Shown: one piece after another, positions 34,382-42,697 of the stretch
Layout: every line of letters starts with the position of its first letter
Position numbering within the stretch: position 1 is the first letter of the stretch
DNA from: a bacterium
Lineage (GTDB): Bacteria > UBP6 > UBA1177 > JAKLFG01
Reading direction: 5' to 3'
NCBI GenBank assembly: GCA_022711315.1
Contig: JAKLFG010000011.1
Coordinates: 1 to 54,003, forward strand
DNA length: 54,003 bases
Program-made: the position numbers and the translations under genes
The notes under the pieces: model-generated
What the model was told of the DNA's origin: nothing
Databases searched by the model: none
The model's input: only the letters and a program-made list of their open reading frames with translations

Positions 34382-35608
34382 ATGAGATACTCTCTTGTTT
34401 TCCTCTTGATGCTCTTACCGGGTTTCGCCGGCGCGGACGAACTCTGCGGTCTGCCGCCCGAACTGCTCCCTCCACCCGAGAGCGGTCAGAAGTGTTACGA
34501 CCCGGGACCGGCGGATGAAACGGGAAAAGACCCCAAGCAAGTGACAGATCTCGAAGAAAAGAAAAAAGAGGAAGAGAAAAAGGAGGAAGAGAAGGACAAG
34601 GATTCGGGCATCGTCGCCTTCCCGATAGCGTTCTATACCTCCGACACCAGTTTCGGGTTCGGCGGCACCGCGATACTGTTCAAGAAAAGTTACGAGACCG
34701 CGGAGGAGAAACGGTCCGATTCGTTCACGACGGTCCTCTTCTACACGCTGAACAATCAGATACTGAACGCCAACGCCGGCACCCTGTATATGGACGATGG
34801 GAATTTCAAGGCGAACGCCGTGTTCGTGGTATCGAAGTATCCCGACGAATTCTACGGCATCGGGCCCGACAGCGGCTGGGACGACGGCGAGAAGTACACC
34901 CCGCTCACGATACGGGGAGAGGTGTCGTTCTCGGCGCGGCTGTGGGAAAAGATATACGGCGGTCTGACCGTCCTGCAAGGATACCACGAACTGATGCAGT
35001 ACGACCGGGACGGCGCGCTCGCCGACTATCTGCGCGAAAACCGGACCGACGGCTTCTTCTCGGGACTCGGTCTCCTGTTCACGCGCGACAGCCGCGACAA
35101 CTCGCTGTACCCCCGCACCGGCGCCGTCACGACCTTTTCAGTCCTCTCTTTCAACCGGCTTCTGCTGAGCGACTATACCTTCAGCACCCTCCTGTTCGAC
35201 CACCGGCAGTACCATTCCCTGCCGCTCGACAGCGTGATCGCCTGGCAACTGCACCTGAACTCGGTGCTCACCGGCAAGCCGCCGCTCCCCTACCTCCCGG
35301 CGCTCGGCAGCCAGAACCTGATGCGCGGCTACCCCCAGAACCGTTACCGCGACCGGAATTTCATGGCGGCGCAGGTCGAATGGCGCGTCCCCATCTGGTG
35401 GCGGTTCGGCGCGGTCGTCTTCGCCGGGCTGGGCACCGTCAAGGGGAGTCTCGATGATTACCTCTTCACCGACCCGAAGTTCGCCGCCGGCGCCGGGCTC
35501 CGCATCACGCTCTCGAAGAAGAACAACATAAACTTCCGTTTCGACTTCGGCATGTCGGCCGAACGGCCCTACCTGAAACTTTATTTCAATCTGCTGGAAG
35601 CGTTCTAA
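34382..35608 (+). CDS. POTRA-less Omp85/BamA-family outer-membrane barrel
   Basis: This 408-aa protein has a signal peptide (to about residue 18, ending GADE), then a Lys/Glu-rich stretch (about 58-80, nearly all K/E/D), then a 16-strand-type barrel with the Omp85 loop-6 signature LMRGYPQNRYRDRNF and a C-terminal aromatic strand ending in F. No POTRA repeats are present, so it belongs with the noNterm-Omp85 type whose roles are poorly known. It is cotranscribed with the propeller lipoprotein upstream, which could be a partner or substrate. The ATG at 34382 was chosen for the signal peptide; the 16 upstream codons are unlikely. Confidence 0.83.
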   Translation: MRYSLVFLLMLLPGFAGADELCGLPPELLPPPESGQKCYDPGPADETGKDPKQVTDLEEKKKEEEKKEEEKDKDSGIVAFPIAFYTSDTSFGFGGTAILFKKSYETAEEKRSDSFTTVLFYTLNNQILNANAGTLYMDDGNFKANAVFVVSKYPDEFYGIGPDSGWDDGEKYTPLTIRGEVSFSARLWEKIYGGLTVLQGYHELMQYDRDGALADYLRENRTDGFFSGLGLLFTRDSRDNSLYPRTGAVTTFSVLSFNRLLLSDYTFSTLLFDHRQYHSLPLDSVIAWQLHLNSVLTGKPPLPYLPALGSQNLMRGYPQNRYRDRNFMAAQVEWRVPIWWRFGAVVFAGLGTVKGSLDDYLFTDPKFAAGAGLRITLSKKNNINFRFDFGMSAERPYLKLYFNLLEAF

Positions 35609-35614
35609 AGAAAA

Positions 35615-35634
35615 GGGCGGCCATCAGGCCGCCC
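35615..35634 (-). terminator. rho-independent terminator between convergent genes
   Basis: An 8-bp perfect GC-rich stem GGGCGGCC / GGCCGCCC with a 4-nt loop. On the minus strand it is followed by TTTTCTTT, so it terminates the LPP20-like gene. On the plus strand only CTAAAAG follows, making it weaker for the Omp85-like gene. Confidence 0.85.
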
Positions 35635-35661
35635 CTAAAAGCGTAGAACCGGGAAGCGATC

Positions 35662-36228
35662 TTACTTGGTCGCCTCGTCGAGTTCATTGAAGGCCTTGTT
35701 GGCGCGTTCCACGACGGCCGCGCGGACCTTCTCGTCGAGTTGCTGCATCTGGTTGATGGCGCCCTTGAATTTCTCGACATCCATGCACATCTGGACATAC
35801 AGCGTGCCGGTCTTCGAGATCCAGGTGTTCTTCTGCTCGGTGCCGCTGAGGGTGGTGTCGGTGATCTGCTTCGACACATCCTCAATGTGCTGTTCGTCGT
35901 TCGCCGCCTGACCGAAGGCCTCGCCGCCGGTGGTGGTCGACTGGTAATCCTTCAGCATCGATTTCACCTTGACCTGAAGCGAGCGCGCGATCGCGGTGCG
36001 CCCTCTGCCCTGCGCCGCGGTGCGGGCGAGCGAAACATTGCGGGTACCGGTCGCCGAGCCAACGCCGCAGATAAGACCGCTGCCGCCAGCCGATTCGGCA
36101 AGCACCCACTCGGGCGCGCCGTCAAGTTCGTTCTGCATCGCGTTCGCCGGCGCCTTTTCGCTGGAACCGCAGGAAGCGATGAAAAGAGCCACGCCGAGGA
36201 TCGCCATAAGGACCAACATCTTCTTCAT
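35662..36228 (-). CDS. LPP20-family lipoprotein
   Basis: This 188-aa protein has a signal peptide and lipobox ending FIASC at about residue 20. The LPP20-like core contains GVGSATGTRNVSLARTAAQGRGRTAIARSL, the conserved pattern in which alanine-rich repeats follow a GxG turn, and a later region (about 115-150) with threonines and a cysteine. Family members are outer-membrane-associated lipoproteins of unclear function, sometimes linked to flagellar or sheath structures. The start at 36228 follows AAGGAG; six open codons lie upstream. It has its own promoter and a clear terminator and is monocistronic. Confidence 0.8.
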   Translation of the reverse strand: MKKMLVLMAILGVALFIASCGSSEKAPANAMQNELDGAPEWVLAESAGGSGLICGVGSATGTRNVSLARTAAQGRGRTAIARSLQVKVKSMLKDYQSTTTGGEAFGQAANDEQHIEDVSKQITDTTLSGTEQKNTWISKTGTLYVQMCMDVEKFKGAINQMQQLDEKVRAAVVERANKAFNELDEATK

Positions 36229-36287
36229 TCTACCACTCCTTTTCATTATGGTTGATAAAACCGCCCTAGCGCCATTTTACACAACGC

Positions 36288-36316
36288 CTTATATCCTATC
36301 GACCTCATCAAGTCAA
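36288..36316 (-). promoter_or_regulatory. promoter of the LPP20-like gene
   Basis: Minus-strand TTGACT (36316-36311), 17 nt, TATAAG (36293-36288), giving a leader of about 50 nt before the ATG at 36228. The remaining part of the 36229-36397 gap shows nothing else. Confidence 0.6.
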
Positions 36317-36397
36317 ATTTTTCCGGGCACCGTGAACAGGCGGTAGAGACCGGCACGACGCGCGATTATTCGAAGATATTTCGAGATATTTGATTTG

Positions 36398-37624
36398 TCA
36401 GAAGAAAGCGGTCACCGCGAGCCGAAGCCCCAGACTGTCGGGTGAGGCGGCCCCTTCGGCGAAATTCATGAAGAAAGAGAGTCCCGGCTGGACATAGCCC
36501 CCAATGAGATAGCCGCCGCCGACCTCCAGCCGCGTCTGGAACAGGCCGTATTTCCATTCCGGCGGCTTGGTCCTCGTCTCGTCGAACTTGAGGTGCAACC
36601 GCGCGAAGAGGTTGAGGCCGACGATAGGACAACTCTGTATCTCAAAGAACGGCCACACCGGCAGATACCAATCGCCGCCCGGATGCTTCTCGATGAGAAC
36701 AAAACCGCCCGCCGACAGCGCCAGTTTCCGGTCGAACAGCCACTGCCGCACCTGCAGGGCGACATAGCGGTTGACATAGCGCATCGGCGCAAGGGCGTAT
36801 TCGTGGTAGAACCAGCCGAACAGGTCGGTATCGGTGGTGAAATTCCAGCGTCCCTTCAGATAGAGCGCCAGCCGGTTCTTGTTGTCGGCCAGCGCCGAAT
36901 CCTCCCGTTTATAGTACGCCGCATACGAAAGGTGCAGTTGGTTGTCGAAGAACAGTTCCCCGCCGCGCAGACCGCCACGGAACCGGAGCAGGTCGAAAGT
37001 GTCGCTCGCATTGAGGTCGTCACTGTAGAGAACGCCGGCGAACGGCTCGAGCGCAGGGAATATCTCGTAGGAAAGGTCGCCGTAGGTGAACAGGTCGGTA
37101 TCGCGGATGACGCCGCTCCCCTGTTCGGGATCGACCGTGAACGAACGGGAAACGACACCGGCCGCGGTCATGAAACGAAGTCCCTCCAACGGCTCGGCCG
37201 TCAGGTAGAGTTCTTCATGCAGGAGGTCGCGGCGGTAGCCCCCGAGCGTCGCCCGACCTTCGACGATGCTCTTCGAACGATCGCCCGAATCATCCGATAT
37301 CGATGCATAGGTCACCGTCCCGATATTCACCTTCGGCCAGTCATATTGGATGATCAGGCGCCCCCGTCCGGTCAGGTAACTTGTCTCGACGAGATCGGTC
37401 CCGTCCTTATCGGGGAACCCGTGCAGGAAGAACAGATCGCCGCCGATGAAGAAGTTCTCGGCCGGTTCGTAGAGAGCACGCCCCGTCAGGAAATAGTAGC
37501 CCGGCGCCGTTGGGTCGGTCGGCTTCGACTCGACGAAAGGGACATAGCCGCCCACCGTCGCCTCGCCACCACCGTAGAGTACCGCGCTCAGGATACAGGG
37601 GATCACCAGCGCGAAAAGACGCAT
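36398..37624 (-). CDS. outer-membrane beta-barrel protein of unknown family
   Basis: This 408-aa protein has a signal peptide (residues 1-about 22) and many alternating amphipathic strands with aromatic girdles (YYFLTGRALYEP, RLALYLKGRWNF, YVALQVRQWLF). It ends with a C-terminal Phe (LAVTAFF), the usual sorting signal for BAM-inserted barrels. I do not recognise the family. Its start overlaps the stop of the ferredoxin lipoprotein by 1 nt (TAATG), so its translation is coupled to a string of exported iron-sulfur proteins. Porin or electron conduit are both possible. Confidence 0.78.
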   Translation of the reverse strand: MRLFALVIPCILSAVLYGGGEATVGGYVPFVESKPTDPTAPGYYFLTGRALYEPAENFFIGGDLFFLHGFPDKDGTDLVETSYLTGRGRLIIQYDWPKVNIGTVTYASISDDSGDRSKSIVEGRATLGGYRRDLLHEELYLTAEPLEGLRFMTAAGVVSRSFTVDPEQGSGVIRDTDLFTYGDLSYEIFPALEPFAGVLYSDDLNASDTFDLLRFRGGLRGGELFFDNQLHLSYAAYYKREDSALADNKNRLALYLKGRWNFTTDTDLFGWFYHEYALAPMRYVNRYVALQVRQWLFDRKLALSAGGFVLIEKHPGGDWYLPVWPFFEIQSCPIVGLNLFARLHLKFDETRTKPPEWKYGLFQTRLEVGGGYLIGGYVQPGLSFFMNFAEGAASPDSLGLRLAVTAFF

Positions 37625-37887
37625 TATTGCGGCCTCCCGGTGATCGCCTGATAGGGACATTCGCGGACGCAGATGCCGCACTGGGTGCACTTGTCGGGGT
37701 CCACGACCGGCTTGTCCTCGGGGCCGTAGAAATGGATAGCATCATACGGGCAGACCCGTTCGCAGACCCGGCAGGTCGAGCCCACGCACCGGTCGTAGTT
37801 GATCGTGACCGGGCTATCGGCGGACGGCTCCATGCCGCAGGAAACAAGAAGAAGACCAAGGAAAAGGGCGCAAAGGAGGCGCGTCAT
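37624..37887 (-). CDS. 2x[4Fe-4S] ferredoxin-like lipoprotein
   Basis: This 87-aa protein has a Sec-type signal with lipobox LLLVSC at residues 14-19, then two cluster-binding motifs: [14 protein letters not shown] (first spacing Cx4C in place of Cx2C) and [12 protein letters not shown]. No twin-arginine is present, so it would need cluster assembly outside the cytoplasm or an unusual export route. A GGAGGT site lies within the last codons of the upstream ferredoxin frame, and its ATG overlaps that frame's stop (ATGA). The stop overlaps the barrel gene. An extracytoplasmic electron-transfer role is inferred. Confidence 0.85.
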   Translation of the reverse strand: MTRLLCALFLGLLLVSCGMEPSADSPVTINYDRCVGSTCRVCERVCPYDAIHFYGPEDKPVVDPDKCTQCGICVRECPYQAITGRPQ

Positions 37888-38114
37888 TTTTTTACCTCCC
37901 GCTCGACCGGCGCCCCGAAGGCGCAGGCCGTGGCGCAGAGCCCGCAGCCGATGCATTTTTCGGGGTCGATGACCGCCTTACCCATCCGCAGGGTGATCGC
38001 CTTGGTCGGACAGACCGGGATGCACTCACGGCACCCGGAACACTTAAATTGTTGAATATATTGTATTTTCTTTACTTTTTGAGAAGCGGGGGCGTCGATT
38101 ATTTCGTTTTTTTT
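37884..38114 (-). CDS. 2x[4Fe-4S] ferredoxin frame without a standard start codon (possible -1 frameshift product)
   Basis: The stop-to-stop frame given here (76 codons) encodes two cluster motifs, [12 protein letters not shown] and [11 protein letters not shown], joined by an AVIDPEKC linker like that of its neighbours. It has no ATG, GTG or TTG upstream of the first cysteine. The upstream ferredoxin gene (38099-38383) ends in a different frame 3 nt after a GAAAAAAAAACG stretch. A -1 shift on those nine A's joins the two into one 166-residue protein with four clusters and one signal peptide. Alternatives are an ATA/ATT start or an A-run sequencing error. Its stop overlaps the next ferredoxin gene, as expected of a real gene. 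Confidence 0.6.
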   Translation of the reverse strand, partial: KKNEIIDAPASQKVKKIQYIQQFKCSGCRECIPVCPTKAITLRMGKAVIDPEKCIGCGLCATACAFGAPVEREVKK

Positions 38115-38383
38115 TCAGCCGCGGGTTTAACGGTCGGTCCGCGGATCGCCTTGGTCGGACATTTCTGAACGCACAAGGTGCAGTTGATACACCTCTCGGG
38201 ATCGATGATGGCCTTGCCGTCCTTCATCAGTATCGCTTTTGAGGGACAGGCCTGCACACAGAGGGTACAGCCGATGCAGGTCTTCGGATCGACCTGATGT
38301 TTCTCCTCTTTTGACGCAGCCGACAGGAACAGGGAGATCGCGACGAGGAAGAAAAAGAGGGGGAGGATTATCGTTCGCGTCAT
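38099..38383 (-). CDS. secreted 2x[4Fe-4S] ferredoxin-like protein
   Basis: This 94-aa protein has an N-terminal hydrophobic signal (about residues 5-22, ending LSAAS; no lipobox cysteine) and two canonical motifs, CIGCTLCVQACP and CINCTLCVQKCP, with an AIIDPERC linker. The C-terminus is short and Lys-rich. GAGGAG lies before the ATG, inside the end of the micro-lipoprotein gene. A run of nine A's three codons before the stop is a potential slip site leading into the downstream ferredoxin frame. Signal peptide and absence of a twin-arginine are read from sequence; location and partners are inference. Confidence 0.83.
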   Translation of the reverse strand: MTRTIILPLFFFLVAISLFLSAASKEEKHQVDPKTCIGCTLCVQACPSKAILMKDGKAIIDPERCINCTLCVQKCPTKAIRGPTVKPAAEKKTK

Positions 38384-38386
38384 CGG

Positions 38387-38521
38387 TCACTCCTCGGTCA
38401 GGATATCGGTGTCGACGGCCCCATCGGGCTGGCGCGGGCCGTTCATAAGTTCGTCGCGGTCGAAATTGTCGCCGCACCCGACGAAAACGACCGGGACCAG
38501 TATCATCAACAAACGGCACAT
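38387..38521 (-). CDS. 44-residue lipoprotein (small ORF)
   Basis: The 45-codon frame starts with MCRLLMILVPVVFVGC, a compact signal peptide with a lipobox cysteine at residue 16, followed by only 28 acidic, hydrophilic residues. GGTGAG precedes the ATG, a good promoter lies 28 nt upstream, and the next gene starts 3 nt after its stop with its ribosome-binding site inside this ORF. It is the first gene of the ferredoxin-barrel operon. I know no family for it. It may be a membrane tag or small partner for the operon's complex. Confidence 0.7.
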   Translation of the reverse strand: MCRLLMILVPVVFVGCGDNFDRDELMNGPRQPDGAVDTDILTEE

Positions 38522-38548
38522 ACACTCACCGCGCTCAGATTTCGGAGC

Positions 38549-38576
38549 GTTATACCTTCTTTGACGAAAAGTGCAA
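38549..38576 (-). promoter_or_regulatory. promoter of the ferredoxin-barrel operon
   Basis: Minus-strand TTGCAC (38576-38571), 16 nt, TATAAC (38554-38549), about 28 nt before the micro-lipoprotein ATG. It is back-to-back with the carotenoid promoter. Confidence 0.6.
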
Positions 38577-38607
38577 GAGAAAAGTTCCGGCGAATTGCGA
38601 TTCTATT

Positions 38608-38635
38608 TTGCAATCGATATTCTTTTTATTATAAT
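38608..38635 (+). promoter_or_regulatory. promoter of the carotenoid operon
   Basis: TTGCAA (38608-38613), 16 nt, consensus TATAAT (38630-38635), about 33 nt before the crtB ATG. The -35 region lies in an AT-rich stretch with TTGC repeated (TTGCGA, TTGCAA). Confidence 0.65.
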
Positions 38636-38667
38636 CGCCCCACGATCACTGTTCAGGGAACGAAGCC

Positions 38668-39498
38668 ATGGCCCATAACGCCACGAAGGGAAAGATATTC
38701 CTGAAAGGCAGCAAGACCTACTTCACCAGTTCGATATTCTTCCCGCCGCAGGTACGCGAGGATGTCTTCACGCTCTACGCCTTCCTGCGGGTCGCCGACG
38801 ATCTGGTCGACTGCGTACCCCAACGGGCCGACGAGTTCTATGAGATGCTCAAGAAATGGCGCGCCGCCCGGGACGGGACAGCGGCGCACGACCCGGTCAT
38901 CGATGATTTCGTGGCTCTCGCCGAACGGGTCGGTTTTGAGCGGGAATGGACCGAGGCCTTCTTCCATTCGATGGAACTCGACCTCCTCAAGAAAGAGTAC
39001 GACACCCTCCCCGAAACGCTCGAATATGTCTACGGCTCGGCCGAGGTTATCGGCCTCTACATGATGCGCATCATGGAACTGCCCGGCGAGTCGGAGCATC
39101 CGGCACGGATGCTGGGTCGCGCGATGCAGTACATCAATTTCATCCGCGACATCAACGAGGATATCGGGCTCGGTCGCCGTTATTTGCCGCTCCGCGACTC
39201 GATGCTCACCTCGCTCGCGCCCGACGAGACGCGCAAGAAACCCGACGCCTTCCGCCGTTTCATCACCGAGGAGATCGAACGCTATCTCGGCTGGCAGAAG
39301 GAGGCCGAGGCGGGGTTCTGTTATCTGCCGCGCCGCTACCGGATACCGGTGGCGACCGCCTCCGACATGTATGCATGGACCGCCGCCACGATACGGCGCG
39401 ACCCCTTCGTCGTGTACGAGCGCAAGGTCAAACCATCCCGTCTGCGGATAGTCGCCAACATCATCCGCCGCTTTGCGGCCATCAGGGAGTGCCCATGA
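38668..39498 (+). CDS. crtB: phytoene synthase
   Basis: This 276-aa squalene/phytoene synthase-family enzyme condenses two geranylgeranyl diphosphates to phytoene. The two Asp-rich Mg-binding motifs are present: RVADDLVD (about residues 41-48) and NFIRDINEDIGLGRRYLP (about 157-174). Context with GGPP synthase, desaturase and cyclase genes favours phytoene over squalene synthesis. It is the first gene of the operon; the next start overlaps its stop (ATGA). Confidence 0.93.
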   Translation: MAHNATKGKIFLKGSKTYFTSSIFFPPQVREDVFTLYAFLRVADDLVDCVPQRADEFYEMLKKWRAARDGTAAHDPVIDDFVALAERVGFEREWTEAFFHSMELDLLKKEYDTLPETLEYVYGSAEVIGLYMMRIMELPGESEHPARMLGRAMQYINFIRDINEDIGLGRRYLPLRDSMLTSLAPDETRKKPDAFRRFITEEIERYLGWQKEAEAGFCYLPRRYRIPVATASDMYAWTAATIRRDPFVVYERKVKPSRLRIVANIIRRFAAIRECP

Positions 39499-40550
39499 AG
39501 AAGTACCTTGCCGCTTCCAAGGAACGGACCGCCGCCTATCTCGGGCGATTCCTCGCCGACAAGGAGACCGAACTGGCCCCCATCGGGCCACGCGCCGCGG
39601 CGGTCGCCCGCGACATCCACGAATTCTGCACGCGCGGCAAGATGATCCGCGCCGCGATGACGCTGCTCGGCTGGGAGGCGGCCGGTGGAAAGCCGGGCGA
39701 CGCCGTCATACCGGTCGCCGCGGCGATGGAGATGATCCACGCGGGACTGCTCATCCACGACGATGTGATGGACCGCGACGACTTCCGGCGCGGCAAACCG
39801 GCGTTCCACCGCCGCTACGCCGACGCGCTGACCGATGAAGCCAAGGAACCGCGCCACACCGGCGAGGCGCTCGCGATCTGCGCCGGGGATGTCGCCTTCT
39901 TCCTCGCCGCCGAGTCGGTCATGACCGCCGCGATACCCGAGCCGCACGGCGCCGCGATGCGCCGGACCTTCTTCCGTGAATGCGTGCTGGTCGGCATCGG
40001 ACAGATGGACGATGTCTACCTCGGCGCGCGGCTCGCGCCGGTGACGGTCGCCGATATCCTGCCGGTCTACCGCTACAAGACGGCGCGCTACACCTTCTCG
40101 ATGCCGCTCATACTCGGCGCCATAGCCGCCGGGGGCGATGCGAAGGTACGCGACGGACTCGATGCGGTCGGCGAGAAGATAGGGACGCTGTTCCAGATAA
40201 AGGACGACGAACTGGGGCTCTTCGGCGAGGAGGCCGACATCGGCAAGCCGACCGGCTCCGACATCCGCGAAGGCAAGAAGACCATCCTCTTCTCGCTTCT
40301 CGCCGACATGGCGCGCGGCGCCGACAAAGAGCGGCTGTCGCGGACGCTCGGGAACCCCGACATCGGTCCCGACGATATCGCTTTCGTCCGGACACTGGCC
40401 GAAAAGAGCGGCGCGCTGGGCAAGGTCCGCGCGCAGGCGGCCGACATCGACGGCGAGGCGCGAACACTCATCGCCGCGCTCACGGTCGGCGACGAGGTGA
40501 AACGGCTCCTGAACGAACTCATCGACTACAACCGCGACCGGGGCTTCTAG
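39495..40550 (+). CDS. crtE: geranylgeranyl diphosphate synthase (polyprenyl synthetase family)
   Basis: This 351-aa trans-prenyltransferase has first Asp-rich motif HDDVMDRDDFRRG and second motif FQIKDDELGLFG, typical for short-chain synthases that supply C20 GGPP to CrtB. ATG 39495 overlaps the crtB stop; a far longer upstream frame is only the crtB shadow. The cyclase gene begins immediately after the stop with GTG. Chain length is inferred from the operon; the residues before the first motif were not modelled. Confidence 0.9.
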   Translation: MKKYLAASKERTAAYLGRFLADKETELAPIGPRAAAVARDIHEFCTRGKMIRAAMTLLGWEAAGGKPGDAVIPVAAAMEMIHAGLLIHDDVMDRDDFRRGKPAFHRRYADALTDEAKEPRHTGEALAICAGDVAFFLAAESVMTAAIPEPHGAAMRRTFFRECVLVGIGQMDDVYLGARLAPVTVADILPVYRYKTARYTFSMPLILGAIAAGGDAKVRDGLDAVGEKIGTLFQIKDDELGLFGEEADIGKPTGSDIREGKKTILFSLLADMARGADKERLSRTLGNPDIGPDDIAFVRTLAEKSGALGKVRAQAADIDGEARTLIAALTVGDEVKRLLNELIDYNRDRGF

Positions 40551-41225
40551 GTGAGCGCCTATCTGGCCGTCAATCTCTGCGTCATCGCGATACCGCTCCT
40601 GTTCTCGTTCGATCGCCGGGTCGCCTTCTGGCGCAAGTGGCCCGCCGCTTTTACCTCCATCGCGACGGTCGGCGCGATCTACCTCGCGTGGGACAGCCAT
40701 GCGACCGGCGCCGGGCACTGGGCCTTCAACCCCGCCTATGTCGGCGACCTGCGGCTGGCCGGGCTCCCGATCGAAGAGTGGCTCTTTTTCGTCACGGTCC
40801 CCTATGCGTGCCTCTTCACCTACGAATGTCTCCGCGTCTATCTCGCGCCGCGCCGTGTACCGTTGGTCTCTCCGTTCTTGGCGGTCGGGGCGGTCATCGC
40901 CATCGTACTCGCTTTTCTGAGTGTGGAAAAAGGCTATGCTTTCCTCGCCTTCTCGGGGCTTTTCCTCGTGCTCGTCTTTTACCTGATCTTCCTGCCGCGC
41001 CTTGCCGAGGAATGGTCGTTCGTCGTCGCGATGGGGATATTCTTCATCCTGTTCGGCATCGTCAACTCGGTGCTGACCGGCATTCCGATAGTCACCTACG
41101 ATCCGGCGGCGATCACCGGCCTGCGCATCGGCACCATCCCGATAGAAGACTTCGTCTATAACTTCATCATGCTCGCGGGACATCTCGCGATATACCGCAC
41201 CGTCATCGATCGGAGACCGGCATGA
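40551..41225 (+). CDS. lycopene cyclase, CrtYcd-type membrane protein
   Basis: This 224-aa integral membrane protein has six or seven helices and two repeats of the lycopene-cyclase-domain motif: LPIEEWLFFVTVPYACLFTYE and IGTIPIEDFVYNFIM, matching PxE(E/D) in the c and d halves of heterodimeric cyclases, here fused in one chain. It would cyclise lycopene ends to beta- (or related) ionone rings. GTG at 40551 directly follows the crtE stop. Such fused c-d cyclases are best known from archaea and fungi, so horizontal origin is possible. Confidence 0.85.
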   Translation: MSAYLAVNLCVIAIPLLFSFDRRVAFWRKWPAAFTSIATVGAIYLAWDSHATGAGHWAFNPAYVGDLRLAGLPIEEWLFFVTVPYACLFTYECLRVYLAPRRVPLVSPFLAVGAVIAIVLAFLSVEKGYAFLAFSGLFLVLVFYLIFLPRLAEEWSFVVAMGIFFILFGIVNSVLTGIPIVTYDPAAITGLRIGTIPIEDFVYNFIMLAGHLAIYRTVIDRRPA

Positions 41226-42697
41226 AGCGGGTCGCGGTCATCGGCGCCGGCTTCGGCGGGCTCGCGGCCGCCGCCATCCTGGCCCATCGCGGTTACGCGG
41301 TCGAAGTGTTCGAACAGCAGTCCGGCCCCGGCGGCAAGGCGGGCGACCTGCGCATCGGCGGCTGGCGCTTCGATACCGGACCGTCGCTCTTCACGATGCC
41401 GGCGGTCTTCGAAAAACTCTTCGCGCTGGCTGGCGGCGATCTCAATGCGGCCCTGACCCACGAGCCGATGGAACTCATCACCCGCTACTTCTGGGACGAC
41501 GGGACGACGCTCGACGCATGGCAGGATCCCGACCGGTTCGCCGCCGAGGTCGAGACGAAACTTGGCGACCCGGCACCGGCGGTGAAACGCTACCTCAAGC
41601 GGGCGAAAAAGATATACGACACCACCGCCGACATCTTTCTCTACGGGAACCCGTGGGACCCGCTGAACATCGTCCGGACCACCGGCTGGCGCGCCCTCGC
41701 GGGACTCCCTTTCATTGCCCCTTTCACGACGATGGACCGCTTCCACCGCCGCTATTTCAAAGATGAGCGAACGATACAACTTTTCGACCGCTACGCCACC
41801 TACACCGGGTCCGACCCCTACCGCGCTCCGGCGACGCTCGCCATCATCCCCCATGTCGAATACGCCATCGGCGCCCGCAACCTGCGCGGCGGGGTGACGG
41901 CGCTCGTCCGGGCGATGCATGCGCTCGCCGAAAAGAACGGCGCGATATTCCACTTCAATGCGCCGGTCGAAAAGATCCTCCGCAAGAGCGACCGGGCCGT
42001 GGGCATCGTCACGGGCGGCGCGGACCTCCTCTTTGACGCGGTCGTCTCCAATGCCGATGTCACCCACACCTACCTTTCGCTCCTCCAGAGCGAATCGGAG
42101 GCGGCCGACCGATACCAGCGTTTCGAGCCGTCGGTATCGGGCGTCGTCTTCTACTGGGCGATGCGCGGCACCTTTCCCGAACTCACCGTCAACAACATCT
42201 TCTTCTCCGCCGACTATCGCCGCGAGTTCGAGGAGATATTCGACCGCCGCCGGTGCGGCTCCGCCCCGACCGTCTATGTCAACATCACCTCGAAATTCGA
42301 CCCGGCCGACGCTCCGACGGGCGGCGAGAACTGGTTCGTCCTTGTCAACGCCCCCTACGACGACCATCAGGATTGGGATATCGAGGTGACCCGCCTGCGC
42401 GACACGATCACCGCAAAGGTCTCGCGGCTCATCGGGCGCGACATCGAGCCCTTCATCGCCCACGAGCAGGTACGCACCCCGAAGATATTGCGCGAACTGA
42501 CCAACACCAATCACGGCTCTATCTACGGCATATCGTCCAACGACCCGATGGCCGCCTTCCGCCGTCAGCCGGTGAAATGCGCCGACCACCCGGGCGTGTT
42601 CTTCTGCGGCGGCTCGGCCCACCCGGGCGGCGGGATGCCGCTCGCGACCCTGTCAGGGATGATGGCGGCCGACGCCGTGACGCGGAGGATGAAATGA
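41222..42697 (+). CDS. crtI: phytoene desaturase/carotenoid dehydrogenase
   Basis: This 491-aa FAD enzyme has the dinucleotide motif VIGAGFGGLAAAAILA at the N-terminus, the GGKAG and FDTGPSLFTMP motifs, and the C-terminal signature FCGGSAHPGGGMPLATLSG of CrtI proteins. It converts phytoene towards lycopene, possibly also introducing further double bonds. It overlaps the cyclase stop and the next gene start (ATGA both times). The exact number of desaturation steps cannot be read from sequence. Confidence 0.93.
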   Translation: MKRVAVIGAGFGGLAAAAILAHRGYAVEVFEQQSGPGGKAGDLRIGGWRFDTGPSLFTMPAVFEKLFALAGGDLNAALTHEPMELITRYFWDDGTTLDAWQDPDRFAAEVETKLGDPAPAVKRYLKRAKKIYDTTADIFLYGNPWDPLNIVRTTGWRALAGLPFIAPFTTMDRFHRRYFKDERTIQLFDRYATYTGSDPYRAPATLAIIPHVEYAIGARNLRGGVTALVRAMHALAEKNGAIFHFNAPVEKILRKSDRAVGIVTGGADLLFDAVVSNADVTHTYLSLLQSESEAADRYQRFEPSVSGVVFYWAMRGTFPELTVNNIFFSADYRREFEEIFDRRRCGSAPTVYVNITSKFDPADAPTGGENWFVLVNAPYDDHQDWDIEVTRLRDTITAKVSRLIGRDIEPFIAHEQVRTPKILRELTNTNHGSIYGISSNDPMAAFRRQPVKCADHPGVFFCGGSAHPGGGMPLATLSGMMAADAVTRRMK

